Positions 7,489-17,500 of a stretch of 45,981 nucleotides of DNA are shown in pieces. Both the position numbers and the translations under genes were made by a program. Position 1 is the stretch's first letter; every line of letters begins with the position of its first letter. This DNA is from Desulfuromonadales bacterium (lineage in GTDB: Bacteria > Desulfobacterota > Desulfuromonadia > Desulfuromonadales > UBA2197). Location: contig JACUTW010000011.1 of NCBI GenBank assembly GCA_014859605.1, positions 1 through 45,981 of the forward strand, in the 5' to 3' direction. The notes beneath the pieces were generated by a model. That model did not search any database and was not told the origin of the DNA. It saw only the letters and a program-made list of their open reading frames with translations.

Positions 7489-9586
7489 GGGGGAGCGTCT
7501 CCGGCAAGGGCAGTGGCGGGAGGGTGAATTCACCCGGCATCTCGTTCTGGGCAGGAGGTATTGCACTCTGCTGCGCGATCCCATCCATGAGTTCGCTGGC
7601 AAAACGGTTCTTCTTGAGGGCACTCTTCATCTCGGCCTGCTGAAAACGATTCATCGCGCCATGGCTGCTGCGGGTGATCGCGGTCAGATCGTCATCATCG
7701 CGGATAATATAGGGGGTGATGAAGATGAGCATGTTGGTCTTCTTCTCCACCGTCGACTTGCGCTTGAAGAGCCAACCGAGAAAGGGGATGTCTCCCAGCA
7801 GCGGCACCTTGGTGGTCACCTCCTGAGTGCTGTTACCGATCAATCCACCGAGAACGACGGTCTTGCCATCCTGAGCCACAACCGTATTCTGCAACAGCCG
7901 CTTGGTGAAGGTCGGACCGACTTGATTGACGTCACCGACGCTGCTGGAAGCGATATCGGTCGTTTCCTGGAAGACCTTGAGCCGCACCAGCTTGCCTTCG
8001 GTAATCTGCGGCGTAAAGCGTAAGGTCAAGGCCACATCCTTGCGCTCGACCGAGACGCTCTGATTCAGATCGGTACTGGCACCACTGGTCAGGCGCGAAG
8101 TGATGATCGGTACATTCGAACCGACGATAATCTGAGCTTCTTCGTTGTCGAGCGTCAGGAGACGGGGGGCCGCGAGGATGTTGATATCCGAGTTGGTTTT
8201 CGAAAGGCTGATCAAGGCCGAAAAGGCCGGGACTTGCACAACGTTTCCGTCAGCGCCGGTGATATCGATGAGGTTGAAGATCCCGCCGGCAACGATCCCG
8301 TCGACGGTTTGCGTCAAAAGGTTGGGAATCCCGGCGGAATTCGGAGCAAAGGTACCGAGGCCAGGCGAGACCTGGTTGCTGGTGCCGAAGACGACGCCGT
8401 TACTGGTGGTCCCTGCCCCCTGCAGCGAGGTGCCGAGCTTCAAGGTATCATCCATCGACAACTCAAGAATCAGCGCTTCGACATAAACCTGTTTGCGCTT
8501 GATATCAAGCTGCCGAACGACCGCCTGGAGAGCCTCATAATCCTCGGGGATGGCACTGATAATCAGCGAGTTCGTCGATTTATCGGCGGTGATCGTCACC
8601 GGTTCGGTCTGAGCGGCGGCTTGTCCCGGCGTGGTCTTCTTGCGTACCCCGGAGATAATTTCGTTGAGAGTCTTGGCCAACGATTCCGCGTCAGCGTTTT
8701 CAAGGTAAAAGACATTGATATTGGAGCGACCGCTGCTCTCTTTGCGATCCAGACTTCGCACCAGCGAGCGAATCGTTTCTAACTCCTCGGCTTCGGCCAT
8801 AACGATTATGGCGTTGGCACGGGGATAAGCGAGAACCTTACCGGTCGCCGTCGGGGCGCGGGCGGCGCCCCGTCCGCTGCGCGGGGCAGCCACGGACTGC
8901 GCCAGGACCTGGGTGCTAATCTGGGCAATCTCTTCGGCGGCGGCATTTTCGAGAAAGATCACATCGAGATTGCTGCTCGTCCCCGGTACGTCGAGTTCAG
9001 CAATAATCTTCAGCAAACGTTCGATGTTGGCCATCGAATCGGTGATGATCAGGGTATTGGTCGGAGCATAAGCGACAACACTCCCGGATTTGGGAATGAG
9101 GGGGGTGAGGATCGAGGTGGCAAAAGTCACGGCATCGATATTCTGCACCGGGACGAGGCGGGTGACGATTTGCTCGGAACCGCTTGACGCTGCGTCGCTG
9201 CCGGTCGGGATGGTGTTCTCTTTGGCTTCCTGAGCACGGACGACCTTGTTCATCTTGCCGGCCGGGACGACAGTAAAGCCTTTGACGCTGAGGACCGAAA
9301 GGAAGACCTGATATGCTTCATCAAGGGACATCCCCCGCGGCGAAATGATCGTCACCTTCCCCTTGACCGTATCGTCGTACACAAAGTTCCGGCCCGTCAT
9401 CTCGCTGATCGTCTGAATCAGGTCGGTCAGTTCGACATCTTTAAAATCGAGGGTGACGCTGGCCGCCCTTTTGGGCGCGGCGGCACCTTTTTTAACCGGA
9501 GTCGGTGCTTCGGCATGAGCAAAGGGAGCAAAGGTCAAGGCGAAAAACAGGGTGAGTGTCGCCAGAATGTACGGTCGCTTCTGCAC
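7481..9586 (-). CDS. gspD: Type II secretion system secretin GspD
   Basis: 701 aa; signal peptide, N0/N1 repeats, secretin core (VPLLGDIPFLGWLFKRKSTVEKKTNMLIFITPYII). Confidence 0.95.
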   Translation of the reverse strand: MQKRPYILATLTLFFALTFAPFAHAEAPTPVKKGAAAPKRAASVTLDFKDVELTDLIQTISEMTGRNFVYDDTVKGKVTIISPRGMSLDEAYQVFLSVLSVKGFTVVPAGKMNKVVRAQEAKENTIPTGSDAASSGSEQIVTRLVPVQNIDAVTFATSILTPLIPKSGSVVAYAPTNTLIITDSMANIERLLKIIAELDVPGTSSNLDVIFLENAAAEEIAQISTQVLAQSVAAPRSGRGAARAPTATGKVLAYPRANAIIVMAEAEELETIRSLVRSLDRKESSGRSNINVFYLENADAESLAKTLNEIISGVRKKTTPGQAAAQTEPVTITADKSTNSLIISAIPEDYEALQAVVRQLDIKRKQVYVEALILELSMDDTLKLGTSLQGAGTTSNGVVFGTSNQVSPGLGTFAPNSAGIPNLLTQTVDGIVAGGIFNLIDITGADGNVVQVPAFSALISLSKTNSDINILAAPRLLTLDNEEAQIIVGSNVPIITSRLTSGASTDLNQSVSVERKDVALTLRFTPQITEGKLVRLKVFQETTDIASSSVGDVNQVGPTFTKRLLQNTVVAQDGKTVVLGGLIGNSTQEVTTKVPLLGDIPFLGWLFKRKSTVEKKTNMLIFITPYIIRDDDDLTAITRSSHGAMNRFQQAEMKSALKKNRFASELMDGIAQQSAIPPAQNEMPGEFTLPPLPLPETLPHE

Positions 9587-9597
9587 CGGTGGGCCTC

Positions 9598-10464
9598 CTA
9601 ATCGAGATTATATTCAAGACTCAGCGGGGCATTATTGCGCACCACGGCCACAACAATGTGCTGCGCTTCGCGTAACTGCTGAAAGATCTGCAGTGCTTTT
9701 TCCGGGCTATCGAGAGCCAGGCCGTTAACCTCTTTAACAATATCCCCCTTTTGCAGGCCGAGGGCGGTAAAGATCGTGTTCGGCTTGATCATCTTCACTT
9801 CGAAGCCGTCGGTCTTGCCGTTAACAACGTGCGGCTCCATGCGCGCCTGCTTCATCAATTCGCCGAGATTGGAGCGGGCCTTCTCGACTTCGGCGCGGGA
9901 AATGGCAAAGCGGTTATCGCTGCCGCCGCGAATCGCCGGACTGGTTGCCGGGGCGCTCGCGGTTCCTTCCTCGCCGGGAATCTCCGGCGGCAGGAGGATC
10001 TGCTCCGAACCGTCCGGATAACGCAGTTTGAGGAGTTGACGGGCAATGGCCATGACCTTGCCGCCATCCGGGAGGTTATCGCCCAGATGAAGAATGACAT
10101 TCTCATTGCCGCTGCGAATCAGGGCGAGGGGGCGGTTCAGGCCAGCGACCGTGCCGAGGAGGATGATATTGCTGCGCGGCACGGTTGCGGCTCCGCCGCC
10201 ATCGCCGGGCTTGGCGGCAAGGCTGTATTGCCCGGCGAGGTGCGGAGCAAAGGGGCTGCGCTGAACAATGACCTCGTAATCGAGCAGTCCGGTCGCCGGC
10301 CGGCTCGCTCCCGTCACCGGGCCGGGGGCGACCGCCGGCGGCAAAGGGGCGCGCGCCAGACGCATCCCAACCAAAGATGCACCGAGGTGCCCGAGGGTCA
10401 ACCCCAGCAGCGCCAAGGAGGACAGGAGAAGAAGCGGAAAATGTCGCAGAGGAAAATTCAGCAT
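9598..10464 (-). CDS. gspC: Type II secretion system protein GspC (HR and PDZ-like domains)
   Basis: N-terminal TM; IILLGTVAGLNRPLALI; C-terminal PDZ-like FTALGLQKGDIVKEVNGLALDSPEKALQIFQQL. Confidence 0.88.
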   Translation of the reverse strand: MLNFPLRHFPLLLLSSLALLGLTLGHLGASLVGMRLARAPLPPAVAPGPVTGASRPATGLLDYEVIVQRSPFAPHLAGQYSLAAKPGDGGGAATVPRSNIILLGTVAGLNRPLALIRSGNENVILHLGDNLPDGGKVMAIARQLLKLRYPDGSEQILLPPEIPGEEGTASAPATSPAIRGGSDNRFAISRAEVEKARSNLGELMKQARMEPHVVNGKTDGFEVKMIKPNTIFTALGLQKGDIVKEVNGLALDSPEKALQIFQQLREAQHIVVAVVRNNAPLSLEYNLD

Positions 10465-10804
10465 TAATCCGTTATCTTGGTAAGGGGTTAATTAAAAAGG
10501 AAGATTACATTGCAGTCTGGTAAATTGCAAGAATTAGCAACGCCACAGCCATTGCCGGCTTCTTTTCGATCAAAACTTCAAGCTGAGCCGTTTGAGCGGG
10601 ATCACGATCCGAAGCAACTGGGAAGAGCGTTACCATCAGTCACAACTCGGCGCCACTGTCGCCTTCAACTGGTATTTTTAACGCCCGAGTTCTTTATCGA
10701 TCCAGAGGGGGAGATTGCCTTCTCGGAGAAAAATTGATCCATGGACTTTCCGTGCGGGGGAATGTACATTATTCATTACATCAATATGTGCATGGAGGTA
10801 TTTT

Positions 10805-11032
10805 ATGCGACAGGCAACATTTACCGAATTACGTAATCACGCCAAGGAATATTTCGACATTGTGGAAGCTGGCGAGTCAGTGCGAATCGTGCGTAACGGC
10901 AAACCGATAGCGGATATCATCCCGCTACCGCAAGATCTCCCTTCCTGGAAACAGAGATTAGCACAACCGCTTATTATTGAGGGCGCTTCACTCAGCAGAA
11001 TTATTCTTGAAGAACGCGAGGCAACAGACTAA
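10805..11032 (+). CDS. Type II toxin-antitoxin antitoxin, Phd/YefM family
   Basis: MRQATFTELRNHAKEYFDIVEAGESVRIVRNGKPIADIIPL; stop overlaps toxin start by 1 nt (TAATG). Confidence 0.88.
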   Translation: MRQATFTELRNHAKEYFDIVEAGESVRIVRNGKPIADIIPLPQDLPSWKQRLAQPLIIEGASLSRIILEEREATD

Positions 11033-11445
11033 TGCGGGTCTTCTTCGATTCTTCCGCTTTTGTGAAACGCTATGTTCGCGAAGAGGGGACGGAGATCGTC
11101 CTGTATTGGTGCGACAAAGCCACGGAACTCTGCCTTTCCGGCATTGCCCTTCCCGAGATCATCTCGGCCTTTTGCCGCATGCAACGCGAAGAACGTCTCT
11201 CTCTGCTCCAGTATCGTCAGCTCAAAGCCATGCTCATGGCTGATGTCAGCGACGCCGCCATCTGTGATCTAACTCCTGAGGTCATCCGGTTGACGATTAT
11301 CAGCCTTGAAAAGAACGTGCTGCGTGGCATGGATGCCATCCATATCGGCAGCGCCCTTGCTCTCAAAGCAGAGGTATTTGTCTCGGCAGACGCCAGACAG
11401 TGTGCCGCTGTTGCACAAGCCGGGCTCAGGGTTATCCAGGTATAA
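11032..11445 (+). CDS. vapC: PIN-domain toxin (VapC-like)
   Basis: MRVFFDSSAFVKRYV, LPEIISAF, GMDAIHIGSAL, SADARQ acidic motifs; coupled to antitoxin. Confidence 0.9.
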   Translation: MRVFFDSSAFVKRYVREEGTEIVLYWCDKATELCLSGIALPEIISAFCRMQREERLSLLQYRQLKAMLMADVSDAAICDLTPEVIRLTIISLEKNVLRGMDAIHIGSALALKAEVFVSADARQCAAVAQAGLRVIQV

Positions 11446-11543
11446 GTAGCCATGACGCGCATCTAGCAGAGACCGACTCTTAATGCCCACCGATTTAGGC
11501 GTAGGTGCAGGGTCTGCAATCCCAAATAAAAAAAGGGGGCAGC

Positions 11544-12779
11544 TTAAGGGAGAATGGCAAATCCAAAAATCGGACAAGCCTCCAAGGTTGCGGCCGCCAA
11601 CTCTTCTGCGCTCCCCGTAAAGACCGGGGTTGGATCGCTGCCAAGATAAACAGTCACGATATTCTCTGTCCCATTGTTGGACAGAAGAACTCGCGCGGCA
11701 CTATTCAGCTCAATTTCCCCTGCGCTTGTCGTCTCCTCGCCGCTACTATAATCAAAGCTATATTCAATCGGTTCAATCGTTTTTATTGTATAGGAACCAG
11801 CCAGACAGGTCGCCGGGGTCATGACCGTGGCAAAGGTGCCACTGGCTTCCCATCGCCCGGCTTCACCGGTCGAGGTTAAGTCGTAAACATCTTTTGTTTT
11901 CAACTGGTTGGCGGCAAAGCTCAGACCAACACTTTCACCGGAAAAGATTCCTGAAAAAGCCATCGTCCCGTTCGAAACAAACTCCTCTTCCGTATGAGTT
12001 ACAATCCCGCTGCTCAGGGTGTTTATATTCGTTCCGGTATCGGACATATTGGCAGAAAAGCTAAAGGTATCTGCGGCAGCATTATATGTGTACATGCCCT
12101 TGAAGGATGACGATTGATTGCTGGTAAATAAGGTTGAAGTATCCGTGACCACGGTTTCGTTCCAATGGTCGGTGCCGGAAGCTTTCCAGGTTGCCACGAC
12201 ATTCCCGCTATCAAGCACCTGGATAACAAGATCGGTTTCATCATTAACGTCTTGATCGCCATTCCCTTCAATGACGATTGATTGTGTAGTGGCTCCATCA
12301 TAAATCTCTTCCAGGGAATAAGTGCCGTTTATCAGAAGGCTATCTTCCCGGCAATTATCGTAGGTTGTTGTACTTTTAAAGCCGCCACCGTCAGGTTTTT
12401 CGACATAATCTTCTGTGAGTGTCCCCCCCCCGGGACAAACCGAGACAGCAGACTTTTGCACCGTCATTGCTGGCGCCGCCTTGGCGAGAAAGGTCTGGAT
12501 GACAAGGAAACTCTTGGTCTCCGGCAAATTTTCGTTGGCGATTCGTGCGCTAAAAACCTTTGCCGAACTTTCCACTCCGACCGGGGAAGAGATCAGATGA
12601 CTGAGCCCGTCGCCCCTCACCAGCAAGAAAGAGGCCGCGGCCTGCCGGGCTTGCTCCGGGGTCGTGATTGGCGCTGCACTCGGGCCACCCCCACCGCCGC
12701 TGCCACCACCACAACCGGCAAGGAGGAGAGAAGCCAGCGACACACCCGACAAAATCTTCATCCAACTCATCCCTTCCAT
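11544..12779 (-). CDS. Predicted lipoprotein, uncharacterised
   Basis: Lipobox LLLAGCGGGSGGGGG; good SD (GGGAGG) before ATG 12779; 411 aa. Confidence 0.78.
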   Translation of the reverse strand: MEGMSWMKILSGVSLASLLLAGCGGGSGGGGGPSAAPITTPEQARQAAASFLLVRGDGLSHLISSPVGVESSAKVFSARIANENLPETKSFLVIQTFLAKAAPAMTVQKSAVSVCPGGGTLTEDYVEKPDGGGFKSTTTYDNCREDSLLINGTYSLEEIYDGATTQSIVIEGNGDQDVNDETDLVIQVLDSGNVVATWKASGTDHWNETVVTDTSTLFTSNQSSSFKGMYTYNAAADTFSFSANMSDTGTNINTLSSGIVTHTEEEFVSNGTMAFSGIFSGESVGLSFAANQLKTKDVYDLTSTGEAGRWEASGTFATVMTPATCLAGSYTIKTIEPIEYSFDYSSGEETTSAGEIELNSAARVLLSNNGTENIVTVYLGSDPTPVFTGSAEELAAATLEACPIFGFAILP

Positions 12780-13040
12780 TTTAACCTCCCACTCTTTGCT
12801 GAAATTATTGCGTCTGCACAGAACATCCTGTTGTGACGACTATAATTTACAAAGTGAAAGGCGCAATGACCCCAAAGACCATTTCATTCAAGCGAAGGGA
12901 TTAAACAGAAAAGACAGAGAACTGCGGAAAGGTTTAAGGTCTCGACTAACCTTTAGTTTTTATTCAGCAGACTTGACAAACAGGATCTGCCCCTCCCGCC
13001 CTTGTCCATCCAGCTTCGAGGCGCATTACCACTTTCTTTC

Positions 13041-14378
13041 CTATTTCTGCATCGGATCAAGGATATACGTTGCCATCCACTTCTCCTCCATCCAATCCTC
13101 CGGCCGCACCGAGACCCCACCGACCAACACTTCAAAGTGAAGATGATCGCCGCCGGACATCCCGGTATTGCCGCTGCGGCCGATCTCTTCGCCGCGGATC
13201 ACACTCTGTCCCACCTGAACGCCGAGATTGCTCATATGCCCGTAAAGGGTCTGGACACCGAGACCGTGATCCAGGATGACGCAGCCGCCGTACAGGCCGA
13301 AATAGCCGGCAAAGATGACTTTACCGGGGTTGGCGGCGAGAATCGGTGCCTGCGCCACGGAAGCGAGATCGGTGCCGAGGTGGGTCTGGTGGTCGATCCG
13401 TCGACCGCTATAAAAGTAGTCCCGGGCCTCGGCGTAAGCACCGGTCGTCTTGGCGCGCGGCATACGTAACATCGGCGCACTCCACAGGGGGGTGGCGCTA
13501 CTCTGGGCCGCAAGTTCGAGGAGGGTCTTGCGGTTCTCGGCCCGGATGTCACGGTTGACTTTCAAAAAAAGGTCGATCCCGCTCCCGCCCGGCACCAACG
13601 CCTGAAACTCTTCGGTCTTGCCGGCAATAAAGGCGTCGGAGACGTTAATCTTCGCCTGCGGAAATTTACGGGCAAGAAGCCGCAATCCGGGACTGACGCG
13701 CGTCTCATTCCCGGCAAGATCGACAGCCAGCAGCTTCGGCGCATAAGTTGCCGGATTGGCGTCGACCGGAAAGGGGACGATGCAGAGATAACGACCGTCA
13801 GCCTGACGGTAGCCGGCAAAGAACAGGCCGTCGGCCTCAACGCCACTGCGGCCGGTCTCTTCGGAAACTTTGTAGACAATCGTCGCGGCACCCCCCTGCC
13901 AGACCGGGGTGAGAGCACTGATCCGTTCGATCTGCGGCGGTTGCCGATCCAGGGTCAAGGTCAAATTCTGCTGCGTGCGGTTGCCGTTGCCCCAGGGGAA
14001 GAGAGCCTGATCGCGCACCTCGACAGTGAATTCGACACGGCCGTCACTCAACCCCGTCTCTTCAAACTTCAAGACGACTTCACGCCTCTTTTCGCCGGAA
14101 AACTCCTGCTGCGTTAATATGGTCTCCTGGCCATTTTGCCGAGCGATCACCCGCAACGATTTCAAGCCGCTGCCGCTGTCAAGGAGACTGAGCGTCAACG
14201 GTTGCCGGGCGGAGAGGAGTCCTGAGGCCGGAGAGACCTTAATCTCGGGGGATTTGAGATCGCGCAGATAGCCATAAAGGCCGGCAATCACGACAAGGAG
14301 GAGTAGAAAACGCAGATAACGCAGGCCATTAAAGGGACGGGAGGGGCGGGACGGACGAAGCAGGCGGTTTTTTCTCAC
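13041..14378 (-). CDS. M23-family (LytM-type) metallopeptidase, membrane-anchored
   Basis: N-terminal TM; M23 motifs HLGTD and GDHLHFEV; 445 aa. Confidence 0.9.
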   Translation of the reverse strand: MRKNRLLRPSRPSRPFNGLRYLRFLLLLVVIAGLYGYLRDLKSPEIKVSPASGLLSARQPLTLSLLDSGSGLKSLRVIARQNGQETILTQQEFSGEKRREVVLKFEETGLSDGRVEFTVEVRDQALFPWGNGNRTQQNLTLTLDRQPPQIERISALTPVWQGGAATIVYKVSEETGRSGVEADGLFFAGYRQADGRYLCIVPFPVDANPATYAPKLLAVDLAGNETRVSPGLRLLARKFPQAKINVSDAFIAGKTEEFQALVPGGSGIDLFLKVNRDIRAENRKTLLELAAQSSATPLWSAPMLRMPRAKTTGAYAEARDYFYSGRRIDHQTHLGTDLASVAQAPILAANPGKVIFAGYFGLYGGCVILDHGLGVQTLYGHMSNLGVQVGQSVIRGEEIGRSGNTGMSGGDHLHFEVLVGGVSVRPEDWMEEKWMATYILDPMQK

Positions 14379-14423
14379 GATTTTTCCTTGCAGAGTGGGG
14401 CCGAAAAGGACGGTGAACAGCAG

Positions 14424-14822
14424 TTATTCCCAGTTACCGTCCCGGTTGCGGCGCAGTTGGACAGCTCCTTGAACCTTGCCGTCTTCCCGCACGAACAGAT
14501 TGAGAAAGGCGCTGATAAAAGAGATAAAGATGGAAGCGATGAGGGCGGCGAAAAACCCTTCAACTGTAAAGCCCTCAATCACCAGGGACGCCATTTTCAG
14601 CAAAAATGCGTTGATCAGAAAGGTAAAGAGCCCGAGACTGAGGATGTTGAGGGGGAGTGTCAGCAGGAGCAGGAGGGGCCGAACAAAAGCATTGAGGATG
14701 CCGAGAATTGCCGCGGCCGCCAGGGCGGGGACAAAACCGGTGACATCAATCCCCTTGAGGACATAAGCGGCAGCTAGAATCGCCAGGGTCAGAATCAACC
14801 AGCGCAGGAAGAGACCTTTCAT
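14424..14822 (-). CDS. Phage holin family / 4-TM membrane protein (Phage_holin_4_2-like)
   Basis: MKGLFLRWLILTLAILAAAYVLKGIDVTGFVPALAAAAILGILNAFVRPLLLLLTLPLNILSLGLFTFLINAFLL. Confidence 0.82.
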   Translation of the reverse strand: MKGLFLRWLILTLAILAAAYVLKGIDVTGFVPALAAAAILGILNAFVRPLLLLLTLPLNILSLGLFTFLINAFLLKMASLVIEGFTVEGFFAALIASIFISFISAFLNLFVREDGKVQGAVQLRRNRDGNWE

Positions 14823-15003
14823 CGTTTGTGCTCCAGCAAATAAAGTGAATAGGGGACCAGACGGAATTTTTATAGCACTAACCGGCCAGCGCGGCAAGGG
14901 GGGGGCGGGGAATCTGCTTACACCGTCGGCACCAACAAAAAGACGTGCCGACCAGGTTGAACTGTGGCCGACACGTCCGTATTGCGGTGCAGATGGAGTG
15001 TTA

Positions 15004-15312
15004 TTATTCGCCGGTAACGATCACCTTGTAGTTGCCGATGATCCCCAGGATATTATTGGCCTTCCAATCGACGCTATAGACCTTGGTAATGCCAGCGTTT
15101 TTCTTGGCAGCGTCGATGCTGCAGTCACCCGTCGCTATCAAACTCAGGACACTAGTGCACTTGGCTTCTCCGACCTTCGCGCCCTTGCCAAAGTTTGCAG
15201 TCGCGTTGATCGGGAGTGAGACATCGGTAAATATTGCTCCAACCGGATAGGAACTGGCACAACCGGAAAGCAGCGCAGCAGCAAGCAAGGCAACCAACAA
15301 TTTTGTCTTCAT
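15004..15312 (-). CDS. TRL-like family lipoprotein
   Basis: MKTKLLVALLAAALLSGCASSYPVGAIFTDVSLPINAT...KVGEAKCTSVLSLIATGDCSIDAAKKNAGITKVYSVDWKANNIL. Confidence 0.8.
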   Translation of the reverse strand: MKTKLLVALLAAALLSGCASSYPVGAIFTDVSLPINATANFGKGAKVGEAKCTSVLSLIATGDCSIDAAKKNAGITKVYSVDWKANNILGIIGNYKVIVTGE

Positions 15313-15434
15313 CGTATCCTCCTAAAATGGTGAACGCAGAGACGAATAGGGATGACGATCATCCTCCACTCCCCTGACAATAAGAATTAAAATATGCAAA
15401 GCGACAAACATTGTCAATCTTTAACAACCGCCCT

Positions 15435-15475
15435 CAACAACAAAAGCCAGGCGCTGAGCCGGGCTTTTGTTGTTG
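15435..15475. terminator. Hairpin CAACAACAAAAGCC-N13-GGCTTTTGTTGTTG, likely terminator for the OFA gene
   Basis: Perfect 14-bp inverted repeat read directly, just downstream of the OFA stop (minus strand). Confidence 0.65.
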
Positions 15476-15494
15476 TATCATGGTTGTACAACGC

Positions 15495-16760
15495 TTAGTT
15501 GTTGGCTTTGTCGTATGCCAATTCGTCTTCTTCGATTGTAACCAGAACCTGCTCTTCGACAGCCACCTTCTTGGCGCGCAGCGACAGGGACATGACCGCT
15601 CCGATCAGGAGGAGGACACCGGCCGAGACAAAGGAGATGGTGGCGCTGCCAAATTTAACATTGAGTGCGGATGAGATCTTGACCAGAGCAAAGGCGCCGA
15701 CGCCCCAGGCCGAGAAGAGAAGTCCGTAGTTCATGCCGTAATTCTTGGCCCCCCAGAAATCTTTGGCAAAGGAAGGGAAGAGACAGAGGTTGGATCCGTA
15801 ATTAAAGCCGATAAAGGTTGCGAGCAGGACGACGATAATCGGGCTGGCAGTGGCGCTGCCGACAACCGGAATGGCGGCAAACATGAGGATCGCCTGAAAC
15901 AGGAGCATGATCGTCAAAGTCGCACCGCGACCGATCTTGTCGGAGACCAGGCCGGCAACGACGCGTCCGCCGGCATTGCCGATGGCCATGACCGCCACGG
16001 CGACAAAGGCATACTCGCCCATGCTCTGCTTGGCCATCCCGGCCATGCTGCCGATAACCATCAATCCGGCGCCAGCGCCGATAAAGAAGGTAACCCACAG
16101 GGTGTAGAGGCGGCTGTCGCGCAGCACCTGGCTCGGGGTCATATCGGCCACAGCAGATTTCTTCGCGGCCGCGCTTCCGGCCCCTTCGGCAACAAAGCCG
16201 GCCGGAGGGTTACTGACCAGCAGCGCCATGCCGCAGACGATGCCGAGAAAGGCGATGCCAAGGATCAACATGGTTTGATGCAGACCGTAGGCGCCGAGGA
16301 GGTACTGACAGACTGGTGCCAGGTAGACCGGCGCGATGCCGAAACCAGCCACGACGATGCCGGCGATGAGGCCGGTCTTGGCCGGCGGGAACCACTTCAG
16401 CGCCGGCGGGGTAGCGGCGGAGTAGCCGAAACCGAAGCCGAGGCCGGCGAGGACGCCGAAGCCGAGGACCCATCCCCAGTAGCTGGAGGTTTGTGAGCAG
16501 AGGATAAAGCCGGCGCCGACAAAGAGGCCGCCGATGATGGCGGTGACACGCGGGCCGATTTTGTCCTGGAGCTTGCCGCCGATGATCATCGATACGGCAA
16601 AAGAGAGGCAGGCCACGGCGTAGGGGTCGCCGGATCCGGCGAAGAGCTTGCCGATGTCGGCTTTGAGCATGCTGTAAGCGTACAAGATGCCCAGGGCGAG
16701 GTTGATGCAGGTACCGGCGATAACGACGGTCCAGCCACGGCTAATCGAAAATTTACTCAT
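15495..16760 (-). CDS. OFA (oxalate/formate antiporter-like) family MFS transporter
   Basis: MSKFSISRGWTVVIAGTCINLALGILYAYSMLKADI, 12-TM pattern, 421 aa; SD AAGGAGG upstream of ATG 16760; same open frame continues upstream to 17132. Confidence 0.88.
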   Translation of the reverse strand: MSKFSISRGWTVVIAGTCINLALGILYAYSMLKADIGKLFAGSGDPYAVACLSFAVSMIIGGKLQDKIGPRVTAIIGGLFVGAGFILCSQTSSYWGWVLGFGVLAGLGFGFGYSAATPPALKWFPPAKTGLIAGIVVAGFGIAPVYLAPVCQYLLGAYGLHQTMLILGIAFLGIVCGMALLVSNPPAGFVAEGAGSAAAKKSAVADMTPSQVLRDSRLYTLWVTFFIGAGAGLMVIGSMAGMAKQSMGEYAFVAVAVMAIGNAGGRVVAGLVSDKIGRGATLTIMLLFQAILMFAAIPVVGSATASPIIVVLLATFIGFNYGSNLCLFPSFAKDFWGAKNYGMNYGLLFSAWGVGAFALVKISSALNVKFGSATISFVSAGVLLLIGAVMSLSLRAKKVAVEEQVLVTIEEDELAYDKANN

Positions 16761-17132
16761 CTGTTTTTCCTCCTTGCGTTTGGGGGTCGATTGCAGACCA
16801 TTATGGGTGGAGAGACAATGTAAACGGTGGGTTAATGACCAGCGAGCCTTGAAGGGTTTGACCACGGGACGAGAGGGGACAGGGACATAAGCGGCAATCG
16901 CCGGAGTTTTCTCCGCTGCCGGAAGCGGAGGAGTCACCGGCGCGCACACCGGCGCGTTGGCAACAACTTCGGGAAAGCGCTCAGCCAGTTCCCGATACTT
17001 CATACAGTCACTGCAACGGTTATTGCAGTAGGCGACCATCATGCGGACGTCGTGCGGTGAAATGTAGCCACAGCCGACATCACACACATCATCATCCTTG
17101 CCGAAAAAAGGGCAGATACTGTTGTTCGCCAT
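16761..17132 (-). CDS. Small Cys-rich protein/domain in frame with and upstream of the OFA transporter, no intervening stop
   Basis: MANNSICPFFGKDDDVCDVGCGYISPHDVRMMVAYCNNRCSDCMKYRELAERFP then Pro-rich/low-complexity linker; ATG 17132. Confidence 0.65.
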
Positions 17133-17500
17133 GTCTTTGTTTCCTTACCGTGATTGCTGCGCGATTCATTCCGACTGCCTTCGTCGTAATCCTGCTTAGA
17201 GCAACCCCTGTACCAACTTTTTACAAAGACCTTTGTCTAATTTTTTTCTCTTTATTTACGGGGAGTTAGTGGTGAGCTTGGAAGGATTTTCCCAACAATT
17301 TACGGCCGGGAGGATTTTGCAGAATTGATAATCGAGAAGGGGAAAGGGCGGGGAAGAGCATGATAAATTGCGGAAAAAAGACACAAAATCCAATGATTTC
17401 AAGTCTCTAAAAATTAATTTGCATAAATGTTCTTAGCGGGTGGGGGCTTTTTTGCAGAAATGCAAAAAGAGTGGCCAGTTGGAGGGCGGGAACGTCCCGA

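Noticed and set aside
17455-17476. Possible sigma-54 promoter (minus TGGCCACTCTTTTTGCA) upstream of the Cys-rich/OFA gene
   Set aside because: GG-to-GC spacing is 11 nt rather than the required 10; the sequence is better explained as part of the TTTTTGCA-GAAA-TGCAAAAA hairpin after the 609-aa gene.
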